From: Flavobacterium sp. LPB0248
Lineage (GTDB): Bacteria; Bacteroidota; Bacteroidia; Flavobacteriales; Flavobacteriaceae
Assembly (NCBI RefSeq): GCF_013388355.1
Contig: NZ_CP058246.1
Location: 1,488,001 to 1,552,000 of the forward strand
Direction: 5' to 3'
DNA length: 64,000 nt
Part shown: in pieces, positions 8,088 through 17,507 of the stretch
Layout: each line of letters starts with the position of its first letter
Numbering within the stretch: position 1 is the first letter of the stretch
The notes under the pieces: model-generated
Told to the model about the DNA's origin: nothing
The model's database searches: none
The model's input: only the letters and a program-made list of their open reading frames with translations
Position numbers and translations under genes: made by a program

Positions 8088-9107
8088 TTATACTAATAAT
8101 GCTGCTTTATTTTCAATATCATTCTGCGTCAATAATGATTTTATATTATTGAAAGTCACCAATGCAATTTGAGTCAAAGCTTCGTTGGTAAAAAATGCTT
8201 GATGCGCTGTTACCAATACATTCGGAAAACTCATTAAACGCTGAATCGCGTCATCTTGAATAATGTCTGCCGATAAATCTCTAAAGAACAATTTTTCTTC
8301 TTGTTCGTAAACGTCAATTCCTAAATAACCTATTTTTCCTTCTTTTAAACCTTCAATAACAGATGAAGTTTCTATTAATCCACCGCGGCTTGTATTAATA
8401 ATCATAACGCTGTTTTTCATAAAAGAAATAGAAGTAGCATTGATTACATGTTTTGTTTGCTCATTCAGCGGACAATGAAGCGAAATAATATCACTAGATT
8501 TAAAAATTTCTTCCAAGCCGACAAAAGAAACACCATCTTTTTTCATTTCTTCATTTTCTACAATATCATAAGCTAAGACTTTACAGCCAAAACCTAATGC
8601 TATCTTGGAGAATGCTTTTCCGATATTTCCAGTCCCAATAATTCCGATTGTTTTTCCGAATAAATCGAAACCTAATAAACCATTTAACGAAAAATTCTGC
8701 TCACGAACTCTATTATAAGCTTTGTGTGTTTTTCTGTTTAAAGTCAAAATCATCGCCATCGCATGTTCTGCAACTGCTTGTGGAGAATATGCAGGAACAC
8801 GGCAGACTTTTATATTATGCTTTTTTGCCGCTTCTAAATCGACATTGTTAAATCCTGCACAACGTAAAGCAATTATTCGTACCTTTTTCTCTGCTAATTG
8901 ATTGATAACTATTTCGTTTACAATGTCATTTACAAAAACACAGACAATCTCGCATTCTTCAATTAAAGCTACAGTCTGAGGATTTAATTGTGTTTCAAAG
9001 AAATTCAACTGAAAACCAAAATCTTCATTGTATTTATTGAAAAATGTTTTATCGTAAGGCTGAGTAGAGAAAAAGCCAATTTTGCTTGCATTTGGATTTG
9101 GGTTCAT
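8088..9107 (-). CDS. ldhA: D-lactate dehydrogenase (2-hydroxyacid dehydrogenase, LdhA type)
   Basis: The 339-residue enzyme should reduce pyruvate to D-lactate with NADH in the cytoplasm. It has the D-2-hydroxyacid dehydrogenase layout: substrate domain (FFSTQPYDKTFFN at the N-terminus, LRCAGFNNVD at 81-90), Rossmann motif GTGNIG (158-163), catalytic Arg241 (NTSRGGL), Glu near 268 (DVYEQEE) and His302 (TAHQAFFT). The N-terminal sequence and length match the LdhA subgroup rather than SerA. It is 14 bases downstream of the nitrate module on the same strand, so both could be expressed together under oxygen limitation. That link is inference; readthrough past 9122 has not been shown. Confidence 0.9.
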   Translation of the reverse strand: MNPNPNASKIGFFSTQPYDKTFFNKYNEDFGFQLNFFETQLNPQTVALIEECEIVCVFVNDIVNEIVINQLAEKKVRIIALRCAGFNNVDLEAAKKHNIKVCRVPAYSPQAVAEHAMAMILTLNRKTHKAYNRVREQNFSLNGLLGFDLFGKTIGIIGTGNIGKAFSKIALGFGCKVLAYDIVENEEMKKDGVSFVGLEEIFKSSDIISLHCPLNEQTKHVINATSISFMKNSVMIINTSRGGLIETSSVIEGLKEGKIGYLGIDVYEQEEKLFFRDLSADIIQDDAIQRLMSFPNVLVTAHQAFFTNEALTQIALVTFNNIKSLLTQNDIENKAALLV

Positions 9108-9121
9108 AATATTCTATTTTT

Positions 9122-9373
9122 TTATGTATTGTTTTTAAAATTTCCTTTCGGCAGATAATATAACCACCCAAAACCAATCAAAAATAAAATAAGCGAACCT
9201 ATAAAAGCAGGAATTAAAATTTCTTTATTGTTATCTAACGCATTGTTTAAAGCAGCATACAATAACCAAATCTGGATGCTTACATTTAAGATTAAAACAA
9301 ATATTAAAGTAGACAGAATAACATTCAACTTATTTGGATTTGCCTGATTTTGGCTTTTTCTAAATGTACTCAT
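9122..9373 (-). CDS. Small two-helix membrane protein of the nitrate module
   Basis: The 83-residue protein begins at the minus-strand ATG at 9373 (MSTFRKSQ); a TTG six codons upstream is in frame but less likely. It has a short polar N-terminus and two transmembrane helices (about residues 18-40 and 52-74), with a loop rich in Asn and Asp between them. It may correspond to the uncharacterised DUF6755 family, but I am not certain. It lies 18 bases after the Rieske gene and is the last component before ldhA, so it probably assembles with or stabilises the membrane part of the nitrate-reducing complex. Confidence 0.7.
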   Translation of the reverse strand: MSTFRKSQNQANPNKLNVILSTLIFVLILNVSIQIWLLYAALNNALDNNKEILIPAFIGSLILFLIGFGWLYYLPKGNFKNNT

Positions 9374-9391
9374 AATATATTTCTTAAACAA

Positions 9392-9901
9392 TTAACTCGC
9401 TTTATTTTCAAAAGCTTTTACAAAAATCTTTTCTCCTTTCAAAACCACTTCCAACTGAGGCAAAGCCCTTGGCGGAGGTCCTGCAATTACGTCTCCCGTC
9501 AAAGCATCAAAAGAACCTTCATGGCATGGACAATGAATAATTCCTGTTCCGGGCTTGTAATAAACGGCACAAGAAAGATGCGTGCATTTTTGTTCATAAG
9601 CTCGAAACATACCGCTTTCTAAATGCACCAAAATATACGGAATAGTACTTCCCTCAATTACAAAACCTCTTGTTCCGCCCAACGGAATATCTTTTATTTC
9701 ACACACAAAATGTTCTCCAACAACTTCTTCGCCAGGCAACAAATACGCTTTCGCTGCAACCAAACCACTTCCTACCATTAAGCCTCCTGAAACCAACGTA
9801 AGGAATTTGGCAAAATCACGTCGGCTTACCTGCGTTGATTCTTGTTTTTTATATGGAAAATCTTTCTTCCAGTTTTCTTTTAAATTATCTTCTTTAGACA
9901 T
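9392..9901 (-). CDS. Rieske [2Fe-2S] protein with twin-arginine signal
   Basis: A 169-residue electron-transfer protein. The N-terminus carries a Tat-type signal (SRRDFAKF, Arg27-Arg28) before a hydrophobic helix (about 34-55), which would anchor the domain on the periplasmic side as in cytochrome bc/b6f Rieske subunits. The cluster ligands are visible as CTHLSC (Cys106, His108) and CPCHEGSFD (Cys124, His127), with the cysteines Cys111 and Cys126 available for the usual disulfide. It is followed by GPPPRALP, the conserved Rieske Pro loop. It sits inside the nitrate operon between the FeS subunit and the small membrane protein, so it probably passes electrons between the quinone-reactive cytochrome b subunit and an acceptor. 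The exact direction is not known. Confidence 0.9.
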   Translation of the reverse strand: MSKEDNLKENWKKDFPYKKQESTQVSRRDFAKFLTLVSGGLMVGSGLVAAKAYLLPGEEVVGEHFVCEIKDIPLGGTRGFVIEGSTIPYILVHLESGMFRAYEQKCTHLSCAVYYKPGTGIIHCPCHEGSFDALTGDVIAGPPPRALPQLEVVLKGEKIFVKAFENKAS

Positions 9902-9912
9902 GGATTTTGGAT

Positions 9913-10482
9913 TTAGAATATTCGTAATTCGTTGCTTCCTTTTGGCATCATGATATTCACTTTTGTGTTTACACGTTCTTTTCCAAAAATAAATGAATTT
10001 ACTGGAGTACTATTTGGACGCATTTCTTCGATTTGTTCGCGAGTTCCGTAAAACAAGGCGCCACTCGGACAAACTGTTGCACACATTGGCTTTTTGCCAA
10101 CACTGGTTCTGTCGTAACACATTGTACATTTCATCATCAAATCGTATTCTTCCATTTTCTTTGGAACTCCAAACGGACAAGCCATAACGCAATTAGAGCA
10201 ACCAATGCAGCGTTCTGTATTTGCGGTATGAACTACTCCGAATTCGTCTTGCGAAATCGCGTCAGCCGGACAGACATTGGCACAAACAGGATCTTCGCAA
10301 TGCATGCAAACCTGAACAGTGGTCTGAATGGTAACTTCACGTTCTACATAATTAACATGAATCATAGATTCTTGACCATTTGTTTCACATTCTGCACAAG
10401 CCATTTCACAGGCTTTACAACCTATGCATCTTTGTAAGTCTACAAAAAACTCTTCGTTTTTATTATAATTGGTTAAATTCAT
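9913..10482 (-). CDS. Four-cluster ferredoxin subunit (NrfC/DmsB-like)
   Basis: The 189-residue protein holds four [4Fe-4S] binding motifs: [11 protein letters not shown] near 19-29, [14 protein letters not shown] near 59-72, [12 protein letters not shown] near 92-103 and CTMCYD with CATVCP near 119-138. This is the layout of the electron-wire subunit of molybdopterin oxidoreductases. There is no signal peptide, so it should stay in the cytoplasm, together with its catalytic partner encoded 19 bases upstream. It links the membrane cytochrome b subunit to the molybdenum enzyme. Confidence 0.93.
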   Translation of the reverse strand: MNLTNYNKNEEFFVDLQRCIGCKACEMACAECETNGQESMIHVNYVEREVTIQTTVQVCMHCEDPVCANVCPADAISQDEFGVVHTANTERCIGCSNCVMACPFGVPKKMEEYDLMMKCTMCYDRTSVGKKPMCATVCPSGALFYGTREQIEEMRPNSTPVNSFIFGKERVNTKVNIMMPKGSNELRIF

Positions 10483-10501
10483 AATTGTTGCTTTTTATAG
10501 A

Positions 10502-12718
10502 TTAAACACTTGCATAAGCATTTGATTTGTCTGATGAATTTTCTATTTCTCCCAAAGGTTCCAGCTTGCAAGCACAAACTTTGAACTCAGGAATTTTTGA
10601 AATAGGATCTAATGTTCCAGGCGTTAATTGATTGGCTGATTTTTTCCCTGGCCAGTGATACGGAATAAAAACGGTATCTTTTCTAATGGTTTCTACAATA
10701 TTAGCAGGGAAAATTCCTTCTCCTCTTCGGGTTGAAACTTTTACTAATTCCCGTTGCTGAATATTATATTTCTGCGCCATTTCAGGATGAATTTCCAACA
10801 AAGGTTCAGGAAATTGATCTACTAGTTTTCCAATTCTTCTTGTTTGCGTTCCGCTTAAATATTGAGAAACGACACGGCCAGTTGTTAATGTTATTGGATA
10901 TTCTTCATCTGTAACCTCACCGGGCAATTTGTAAGGAGCTGGATTAAAATGCGCTTTTCCGTCTGGTGTGGCAAATTTTTTATCTTCCCATAATCTTGGC
11001 GTTCCAGGATGATCTTCTGTCGGACATGGCCAAAAAACGCCCATATTGTCTTCTACTTTTTTATAGGTGATTCCATTGTAGTCGGCAGTTCCTCCTTTTG
11101 ATGCAACTCTAAGTTCATTAAAAATAGCTTCACTGTCAGCGTAGGTAAATCTTTCTTCTTCACCTAATCTCTTTGCTAATTCTAATAATATTGAAGTGTC
11201 TGTTCTCGCATCGCCTGGAGGCGTAACCGCTTGTCTGATTCTAATTACACGTCCTTCAGCTGAGGTTGTTGTTCCCTCCTCTTCTTCCTGCAATGAACCT
11301 GCTAAAACAATATCGGCATGACGGGCAGTTTCATTTAAAAAGAAATCTATTGCCACATAAAACTCTAATTTTTCAAGGGCAGAACGCACATAATTATTAT
11401 TCGGCAACGAAACTAACGGATTAAAGCAAATCGAAATCAATCCTTTTATTTCACCGCTATGAATCGCTTCTATAATTTCATAAGCTGTAATGCCTTTGTG
11501 AGGCATATCTTCTTCTTTAATCTTCCAGACATCGGCAATGTATTTTCGATGATCCATATTTTCGATATCACGATTTCCAGGCAATTGATCGCATTTATGA
11601 CCGTGTTCTCTTCCGCCCTGACCATTTCCTTGTCCGGTAATAGTTCCGTAACCGCAATACGGCCTTCCAATTCTTCCTGTTGCCAAAACCAGATTAATGC
11701 ATCCTAATACATTATCAACACCTTTTGAGTGATGTTCAATCCCTCTTGCGTGGAGTAAAAAGCTTGTTTTTGCTTTTCCCCATAATTCAGCTGCTTCTTT
11801 AATTTTTTCTTTAGAAATTCCTGTAATTTCTTCAGCCCATTCTAACGTATAATCTTTTACAGCATCTATGGTTTCTTGAAATCCTGAAGTATGGTTATCA
11901 ATAAAATCGTGATCCAGCATATCGTGATCTACGAGATATTTAAGCATTGCACCGTATAACGCAGAATCAGTTCCTGGTCTTACATCCAGATGAACATCTG
12001 CGGTTCTAGCTAATGGAATAACTCGCGGATCAACAACAATTAATTTTGCGCCGCGATCTCGGGCTTTCCAAATCCAATGGGTTAAAGTTGGAAACGTCTC
12101 ACTAATATTCGCTCCCGCAACAATAATAACTTCAGCATATTCTAAATCCGAATAATTGTTTGAAGCACGATCTAAACCAAATGCTTTTTTATTTCCTGCA
12201 CCAGCACTTACCATGCAAAGGCGACCGTTATAATCTAAATTTCTAGTTTTTAAAGCTACTCGGGCAAACTTTCCGACCAAATAACTTTTTTCATTGGTCA
12301 ACGAAACTCCTGAAAGCATAGAAAAAGCATGTTTACCGTATTTCTCCTGAATTCTTTTGATTTCAGAAACGGTTTTATCCATTGCTTCATCCCAAGTAGT
12401 TTGTTCAAAACCTTTGCCCTCTACTCTTTTTATCGGATGCAATAAACGATCTGGATGATTGTTCTGCATATAACGTTGCACTCCTTTTGGACACAAACGA
12501 CCTTCATTGAACGGAAATTCCATCCAAGGTTCAAAACCAACCACTTTATTGTCTTTTACAGATAATTGAATTCCGCATTGCATGCCGCAGAAACAGCAAT
12601 GTGTTTTGACCATTTTATCTGGTTCATCACGTCCTGCATACCCTTCTTTTGGTGTATAATTCAGATGTGGACCAAATGCTTCAATTATTTTTTCAGTTGA
12701 TACAGGTAGTTTTGCCAT
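10502..12718 (-). CDS. Molybdopterin nitrate reductase catalytic subunit (NarB/NasC/NapA-like)
   Basis: The protein is a bis-molybdopterin guanine dinucleotide oxidoreductase expected to reduce nitrate to nitrite. The N-terminal [4Fe-4S] motif reads Cys41-x2-Cys44-x3-Cys48 ([10 protein letters not shown]) with Cys76 (RLCPKG). Cys168 in NGRLCMVSA is the likely molybdenum ligand, as in Nap/Nas enzymes. GGREHG and [10 protein letters not shown] are typical of the nitrate reductase branch rather than formate dehydrogenase. I chose the ATG at 12718 (738 residues, [10 protein letters not shown]); an upstream ATG at 12745 lies inside a dispersed repeat. No Tat signal is visible, which argues for a cytoplasmic enzyme even though the subunit set is membrane-associated. 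The function is inferred from motifs and from the neighbouring narK-like gene. Confidence 0.88.
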   Translation of the reverse strand: MAKLPVSTEKIIEAFGPHLNYTPKEGYAGRDEPDKMVKTHCCFCGMQCGIQLSVKDNKVVGFEPWMEFPFNEGRLCPKGVQRYMQNNHPDRLLHPIKRVEGKGFEQTTWDEAMDKTVSEIKRIQEKYGKHAFSMLSGVSLTNEKSYLVGKFARVALKTRNLDYNGRLCMVSAGAGNKKAFGLDRASNNYSDLEYAEVIIVAGANISETFPTLTHWIWKARDRGAKLIVVDPRVIPLARTADVHLDVRPGTDSALYGAMLKYLVDHDMLDHDFIDNHTSGFQETIDAVKDYTLEWAEEITGISKEKIKEAAELWGKAKTSFLLHARGIEHHSKGVDNVLGCINLVLATGRIGRPYCGYGTITGQGNGQGGREHGHKCDQLPGNRDIENMDHRKYIADVWKIKEEDMPHKGITAYEIIEAIHSGEIKGLISICFNPLVSLPNNNYVRSALEKLEFYVAIDFFLNETARHADIVLAGSLQEEEEGTTTSAEGRVIRIRQAVTPPGDARTDTSILLELAKRLGEEERFTYADSEAIFNELRVASKGGTADYNGITYKKVEDNMGVFWPCPTEDHPGTPRLWEDKKFATPDGKAHFNPAPYKLPGEVTDEEYPITLTTGRVVSQYLSGTQTRRIGKLVDQFPEPLLEIHPEMAQKYNIQQRELVKVSTRRGEGIFPANIVETIRKDTVFIPYHWPGKKSANQLTPGTLDPISKIPEFKVCACKLEPLGEIENSSDKSNAYASV

Positions 12719-12737
12719 GATTTTTTTGTTATTTTTT

Positions 12738-12796
12738 GGTTTCATGTTTCATGTTTCACGTTCTGCAACGAAACTTGAAACCTTAAACTTGAAACT
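12738..12796. repeat. TTTCAAGTTTCA-type inverted repeat
   Basis: GGTTTCATGTTTCATGTTTC on one arm faces GAAACTTGAAACCTTAAACTTGAAAC on the other. The same repeat family occurs at 51881-51907 and, in a perfect form, at 62043-62109. Here it fills the gap between two nitrate-module genes and supplies an in-frame ATG ahead of the catalytic subunit. Confidence 0.55.
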
Positions 12797-12802
12797 ATAA
12801 TT

Positions 12803-13852
12803 TTATCCAAATAAATTTCCGCCTTCGATTCTTGCTTTTAAATGCGCTTTCGCCAAACGATCTCGTTTTCCTTCGGGACTTAAATCCAAGTGTGAATTTC
12901 CTTCATCATCACTAAAGTCAAAACCTAATTGTTTAGTTACTATTTTTAAATCATCGATATGAAGTTGTGTCGTAAATGGTTTTCCTGTTTCTTTGCAGAT
13001 TGCCATTCCTTTTTTCATTCCTTCTTTTTTGTAAATGTGCGCACCAATCTGAGCCGGTCGTTGAATGATGTGGAAGAATTTTCCAAACGGAATCCATATC
13101 AAAAACATAATAACCGTTACGGCATGAACTACTGCGAGAAAATCATACGCAAATCCTTTCATGAATTGGTAAGAATAAGTCAGGCACAAACCCGTAACAG
13201 AAATGGCAATTAATAAAAGAAGTGGCAGTAAATCGCCTTCAAAAGTCTGTGTGGCAATTAATCCCGGATTGGTTAAACGTCTTCTTAAATAATAAAGCGA
13301 ACCAAAAATAACCAGATAAGAAGACCAATTTAAGGCATGGAAAGTCAAAAATGCCATGATCGAATCCAATCTGAAATCCATTACTTTAAAACCAAAAAAA
13401 TGAGCTTCGTAAACAGTAATTGAATTTGGTGCCAACGTAAAATAAATCCATCCAAATGTGAGCGGAAAAGTAATTGCAAAAGCCGAAAAACAGCCAATTG
13501 CAATACAGAAATGAGCTAACCATCTGTATTTACCTCTTGGATAAATGAATTTCTGAAAAGCAATATTCTGAACAGATTCTTTTCCTAAAAACCACAAATG
13601 CGAAAATACTTTTCCTGTAAAGAGAAAATGAATTCCGCGTTTGAAATACATCCACGTTGGCGGTCTTTGCAGCCAAACTGTATAGCGATACACAACTCCG
13701 AAAAATGCAAACAGAGTTCCGAACAGATAGGTAACTAAGGCCGCATCAAAATTTTGAAGTTTTCTTGACCCATAGAAAACCAATACGACCATAAAAACCG
13801 AAGCTGCCGTTGCAATTAATAAAGCTTTCGTATTAAATGTTTTTTCTTTCAT
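12803..13852 (-). CDS. Di-haem cytochrome b-type membrane subunit (NarI-like)
   Basis: The 349-residue protein has about six transmembrane helices (around 9-27, 37-58, 112-138, 163-186, 206-225, 236-257). Four histidines sit in or at the ends of helices: His114, His172, His243 and His261, enough for two b-type haems as in NarI/DsrM quinol-oxidising subunits. The C-terminus from about 275 is soluble and charged. It lies six bases after the transporter gene and directly before the catalytic subunit. The most likely role is quinol oxidation and electron delivery to the FeS and Rieske partners. No haem binding has been shown; the assignment rests on topology, His positions and context. Confidence 0.8.
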   Translation of the reverse strand: MKEKTFNTKALLIATAASVFMVVLVFYGSRKLQNFDAALVTYLFGTLFAFFGVVYRYTVWLQRPPTWMYFKRGIHFLFTGKVFSHLWFLGKESVQNIAFQKFIYPRGKYRWLAHFCIAIGCFSAFAITFPLTFGWIYFTLAPNSITVYEAHFFGFKVMDFRLDSIMAFLTFHALNWSSYLVIFGSLYYLRRRLTNPGLIATQTFEGDLLPLLLLIAISVTGLCLTYSYQFMKGFAYDFLAVVHAVTVIMFLIWIPFGKFFHIIQRPAQIGAHIYKKEGMKKGMAICKETGKPFTTQLHIDDLKIVTKQLGFDFSDDEGNSHLDLSPEGKRDRLAKAHLKARIEGGNLFG

Positions 13853-13858
13853 GACAGA

Positions 13859-15406
13859 TTATTTTCGATCAATATCTTTAGCCATTTCAGGCAATCTTTC
13901 TTTTGTCATTTTTACAATTACACGGTGCATCCAAATCAGACAGGTTAATGATAATGCCAGAATAAAAAGCCAAGAGCTCGTCCAAAATCCGGTAAATGAT
14001 AATAAATACCCGAAAATAATTGGCCCGAAGAATCCGCCTAAACCACCTAAGAGTCCAACCATTCCGCCAATTACACCTACTTCATTAGGAAAATAATCTG
14101 GTATGTGTTTGTAAACAGCTGCAGAACCAATTCCCCACGAAATTCCGATTAGAATAACCAAAACTAAATACACCCACATATTGGCTTCAAAATGAATTTG
14201 TGTAATTCCTTCTGCCAATAAATCCTTCTTTTGCACTTTTTGGTTTTGCTCTACAACCACTTCCTGCCATGTTTTTTTGGATGGAAAAAATTTAGAATGT
14301 GGCTGACTTTCATCTTTCTGACTTATATCATATTCTTTACCATCAACCACTATTTTATCAGGCGAAACTGCTGTAACAGTTCCTGCTTTACTCGCTAAAA
14401 GACCGCTTCCTGAAGTCGTTATATCCATTTTTGGAAACAATAATAAGAAGCTTAATACAACCGAAGAGCTCAAAACCCAGTACATTACTTTTCTAGCTCC
14501 GAATTTATCCGACAAAAAACCTCCAAAAGCGCGTACGACACCAGCAGGCAAACTAAAACAAGAAGTAAAAATTCCGCCTAAAACTAAAGTTGTGTGATAG
14601 ACATTCATAAAATTTGGCAGAAGCCATTGTGAGAAAGTCACAAACGATCCAAATACTAAGAAATAATAAGTTCCGAAACGCCAAACACGCACTCTCTTTA
14701 AAGGTTGCAATAATTGTTTTACCGTTTTTGATTGTGCTTCGCTTTTTTTGTTTTTAGCAAAAATCAGAAACACAATTCCCATTAATAACAAAGCAGAACC
14801 GTAAAGTACGGGAAGCCATTTCCATCCATTTTCAGGATCGTTTTCTGAAAATGTACTCAAAAGTGAAGGTGCCAAAAAAGGTGTTATAGAAGCTCCTGCA
14901 GTCCCCATTCCGAAAATTCCCAAAGCTCTTCCCTGCCATTCTTTAGGATACCATACAGAGGTTGATGCAACCCCTACAGCAAAACTGGTTCCGACCATTC
15001 CAAATAGAAAACTTAAAATAGCGAAAACCGTAAAGGAAGTTGCAAATGGCAATAAAAATAAAGGGATAGAAGCCAAAATCAATAAAGCAGAATGCACAAT
15101 TTTTCCACCAAACTTATCAGTTAAAATTCCCATTGGCAATCTCATAATTGATCCCGTAAGAACAGGAATCCCCAAAAGCCAGCCAATTTGTACAACGCTC
15201 CAGTTAAAAATTTCTTTATCAACTAAAAATGTAACTAATACTCCGTTGAGTGTCCAGCACGCGAAACAGATTGCAAATGCCAAAGTGTTTAAAAAAAGGA
15301 TGCGGTGGGCTTGGGAAAGATCTGCCATAGAATAAAGTATTAAATTGTGTTTTTGAAAATCTATTACTGAAATATGGGAATCATGGGGATTGCTTTTCAT
15401 AAACAA
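13859..15406 (-). CDS. narK: Nitrate/nitrite MFS transporter (NarK-like)
   Basis: A major facilitator superfamily protein of up to 515 residues. The first helix starts near FLNTLAFAICFACW, followed by GSIMRLPMGILTDKFGGK, the family's loop motif, and a second loop motif (GFLSDKFGARK) in the C-terminal half, as in NarK/NasA. A roughly 95-residue hydrophilic insert (about 330-425) contains VTAVSPDKIVVDGKEYDI, unusual for NarK. The start could be ATG 15406 or ATG 15328 (MADLSQAHR); the shorter form fits better with known NarK N-termini, but the possible promoter lies upstream of both. It heads the nitrate operon and would import nitrate or export nitrite across the inner membrane. Confidence 0.88.
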   Translation of the reverse strand: MFMKSNPHDSHISVIDFQKHNLILYSMADLSQAHRILFLNTLAFAICFACWTLNGVLVTFLVDKEIFNWSVVQIGWLLGIPVLTGSIMRLPMGILTDKFGGKIVHSALLILASIPLFLLPFATSFTVFAILSFLFGMVGTSFAVGVASTSVWYPKEWQGRALGIFGMGTAGASITPFLAPSLLSTFSENDPENGWKWLPVLYGSALLLMGIVFLIFAKNKKSEAQSKTVKQLLQPLKRVRVWRFGTYYFLVFGSFVTFSQWLLPNFMNVYHTTLVLGGIFTSCFSLPAGVVRAFGGFLSDKFGARKVMYWVLSSSVVLSFLLLFPKMDITTSGSGLLASKAGTVTAVSPDKIVVDGKEYDISQKDESQPHSKFFPSKKTWQEVVVEQNQKVQKKDLLAEGITQIHFEANMWVYLVLVILIGISWGIGSAAVYKHIPDYFPNEVGVIGGMVGLLGGLGGFFGPIIFGYLLSFTGFWTSSWLFILALSLTCLIWMHRVIVKMTKERLPEMAKDIDRK

Positions 15407-15425
15407 CAGAAAAACAATAGTTTAC

Positions 15426-15433
15426 TAAAGTTA
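15426..15433 (-). promoter_or_regulatory. Candidate -7 box of the nitrate operon
   Basis: Read on the minus strand this is TAACTTTA, one mismatch from TAnnTTTG, with a TTG about 16 bases upstream. It would give a very short leader before ATG 15406. No FNR-type palindrome was recognised. Confidence 0.35.
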
Positions 15434-15613
15434 AAAAAAATATTCGAAGCAAGATACTTACTATCAAATATTTAGCGTTATAATAATCTTATTTAAATTC
15501 ATTCTTCAAAAAAACTGTAAATCAATCTGTTAAATAAAACACAATTTTAAAAGACTGATTAAACCAGTTTTAAATAATAAAGTCTAATCTATAAACAATT
15601 AAAAAACTTGAAT

Positions 15614-16054
15614 ATGAAAAAATTATTTATCGCAGCTATGTTATTTGTTGGAATAGCAAGTTTTGCACAAGACATGGATCAAAAACCAGCGCGCGAGCAA
15701 AGAGAAAGAATGACTCCGGAACAGCGTAATGAGAAACAGCTTCAAAAACTGACTACAGAATTAAATTTAGATGCTAGTCAGCAAGCACAGGTAAAGCAGC
15801 TTTTAGCAGATAGAAGCGCAAAAGCCGAAAAATTTAGAGAAGCTAGAAAAGAAAAAAAAGATAGCAACACAAAACCAACTGCTGAAGAAAAAGCCGCTTT
15901 CAAAAAAGAAATGGAAGACGAAATTGCAGCAAATGACGCTAAAATGAAATCAATCTTAAAACCTGACCAATACACAAAATGGAAAGCTCTTCAAGAAGAG
16001 AAAAAAGACAAAATGAAGGAGAAAATGAAAGAGCACAAAAAAGATAAAATGTAA
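15614..16054 (+). CDS. Exported Spy/CpxP-like small helical protein
   Basis: The ATG at 15614 (MKKLFIAAMLF) starts a 146-residue protein; an in-frame TTG two codons earlier is not needed. A signal peptide ends near SFAQ. The mature chain is highly charged and almost entirely helical: RERMTPEQRNEKQLQKL, LNLDASQQAQVKQLLADR and MKSILKPDQYTKWKALQEE. This TPEQR...LxLDxxQ...MKxxLxPxQYxKW pattern is the one found in many Bacteroidota proteins distantly related to the periplasmic chaperones Spy and CpxP. The C-terminus is a Lys/Met/Glu-rich tail. It is convergent with hemL, from which a shared terminator separates it. Chaperone activity is inference. Confidence 0.85.
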   Translation: MKKLFIAAMLFVGIASFAQDMDQKPAREQRERMTPEQRNEKQLQKLTTELNLDASQQAQVKQLLADRSAKAEKFREARKEKKDSNTKPTAEEKAAFKKEMEDEIAANDAKMKSILKPDQYTKWKALQEEKKDKMKEKMKEHKKDKM

Positions 16055-16064
16055 TTTTATGCAT

Positions 16065-16093
16065 AAAAAAAAGAGGCTATAAAGCCTCTTTTT
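16065..16093. terminator. Bidirectional terminator
   Basis: AAAAAGAGGCT and AGCCTCTTTTT form a perfect stem with A and T runs on the two sides, between the convergent Spy-like gene and hemL. Confidence 0.9.
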
Positions 16094-16099
16094 TGTTAT

Positions 16100-17386
16100 T
16101 TAAAATGTTTTCGAAACTTTATCGATCGCATTGATTGTAAAATCTAAATCTTCGTAAGTCAATGCATCTGTAATAAACCATGTTTCATATGCAGATGGCG
16201 CGATATAAACACCTTCCTGCAATAATCCGTGGAAGAATTTTTTGAATGTTTCGTTATCTCCTTTTGCAGCAGTCTGGAAATCGGTAACTGGATTTGCATC
16301 AAAGTGAACCGAGATCATAGAACCTACTCTATTGATCGTAAATACAACATTATTGGCTTTTAAAACTCTATCGATTCCTGCTTCCAAATAAGCTGTTTTT
16401 TCTTCTAAACGTGTAAAAATTTCTCTATCTGAATCAAGAGCTTTTAACATTGCCAATCCAGCAGCCATTGCCAATGGATTTCCAGATAATGTTCCTGCTT
16501 GGTAAACGGGTCCAAGAGGCGCTAAATAATTCATGATTTCTTCACGCGCAGCAAAAGCTCCAACTGGAAGTCCACCACCGATAACTTTCCCGAAAGTCAC
16601 AATATCAGCATCAATTCCGTATAATTCCTGAACTCCTCCGCGTGCTAAACGGAAACCAGTCATTACCTCATCAAAAATCAATAAGATTCCGTTTGCTGTA
16701 CACAAATCTCTTAAACCTTGCAAGAATCCTTTTGCTGGCGGAATACATCCCATATTTCCTGCAACTGCTTCAATAATAATTGCTGCAATTTCTCCTTTAT
16801 TTGCTTCAACTAATGTTTTTACATTTTCTAAATCATTGTATTTCGCTAACAAAGTATCTTTTGCAGTCCCTTCTGTAACTCCAGGACTGTTTGGAGATCC
16901 AAAAGTTACGGCTCCACTTCCTGCTTGAATCAAAAATGAATCAGAATGTCCGTGGTAACAGCCTGCAAATTTTACAATTTTATCTCTTTTTGTAAATCCG
17001 CGAGCCAGACGAATTGCGCTCATACAAGCTTCTGTACCTGAATTTACAAAACGTATTTTATCAATATTTGGAACCATAGAAACAGCCAAAGCTGCAATTT
17101 CTGTTTCCAATTCTGTTGGCATTCCAAATGAAGTACCCAATTTTGCTTTTTCGATTACAGCATCAACAACTGGCTGATATGCATGACCTAAAACCATTGG
17201 TCCCCAAGAGTTGATATAATCTATTAATTTGTTTCCGTCTTCATCATATAAATAAGCACCTTTAGCACTTTTTACAAAAATCGGAGTTCCGCCAACTGCT
17301 TTAAACGCTCTTACTGGTGAATTTACTCCTCCTGGAATTACTTTTTCTGCTTCAGCAAAAAGCTGACTACTTCTTTTGTATAACAT
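16100..17386 (-). CDS. hemL: Glutamate-1-semialdehyde 2,1-aminomutase
   Basis: HemL moves the amino group of glutamate-1-semialdehyde to give 5-aminolevulinate, the precursor of haem and sirohaem, in the cytoplasm. The 428-residue protein matches the family length. It shows the N-terminal [13 protein letters not shown] signature, the substrate segment [15 protein letters not shown], the PLP phosphate-binding NSGTEA (115-120), and the cofactor lysine Lys267 in [13 protein letters not shown]. Haem supply fits the nearby cytochrome b and haemoglobin genes, but there is no operon link. The start is the ATG at 17386, just after an AT-rich repeat. Confidence 0.96.
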   Translation of the reverse strand: MLYKRSSQLFAEAEKVIPGGVNSPVRAFKAVGGTPIFVKSAKGAYLYDEDGNKLIDYINSWGPMVLGHAYQPVVDAVIEKAKLGTSFGMPTELETEIAALAVSMVPNIDKIRFVNSGTEACMSAIRLARGFTKRDKIVKFAGCYHGHSDSFLIQAGSGAVTFGSPNSPGVTEGTAKDTLLAKYNDLENVKTLVEANKGEIAAIIIEAVAGNMGCIPPAKGFLQGLRDLCTANGILLIFDEVMTGFRLARGGVQELYGIDADIVTFGKVIGGGLPVGAFAAREEIMNYLAPLGPVYQAGTLSGNPLAMAAGLAMLKALDSDREIFTRLEEKTAYLEAGIDRVLKANNVVFTINRVGSMISVHFDANPVTDFQTAAKGDNETFKKFFHGLLQEGVYIAPSAYETWFITDALTYEDLDFTINAIDKVSKTF

Positions 17387-17391
17387 TTTTT

Positions 17392-17424
17392 ATTTTAGAT
17401 TTTAGAATTCAGATTTTAGATTGC
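17392..17424. repeat. ATTTTAGATT-type intergenic repeat
   Basis: ATTTTAGATTTTAGAATTCA is followed by another GATTTTAGATTGC unit. It is an inverted-orientation relative of the stretches at 1018, 20026 and 50541. Confidence 0.4.
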
Positions 17425-17471
17425 AAACTGAAAACTTATTTTGATTTTTAGATTAATTTCATCAGAACTGA

Positions 17472-17489
17472 TCCCGATAGCTATCGGGA
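17472..17489. repeat. Perfect 18-bp palindrome TCCCGATAGCTATCGGGA
   Basis: TCCCGATAGCTATCGGGA is a perfect palindrome in the gap between the LysM lipoprotein gene and hemL. Near-copies lie at 61872-61889 and 61996-62013. Confidence 0.6.
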
Positions 17490-17507
17490 GAGACTGCGAC
17501 TGAAAAC

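Noticed and set aside
9993..10437. Plus-strand frames with many Cys over the ferredoxin gene
   Set aside because: Antisense shadow of the Cys-rich FeS subunit; the minus strand has the clear cluster motifs.
12719..12745. ATG at 12745 as the start of the nitrate reductase catalytic subunit
   Set aside because: It lies within a dispersed TTTCATG repeat and adds only MKPKNNKKI; the ATG at 12718 looks more natural. Proteomics would decide.
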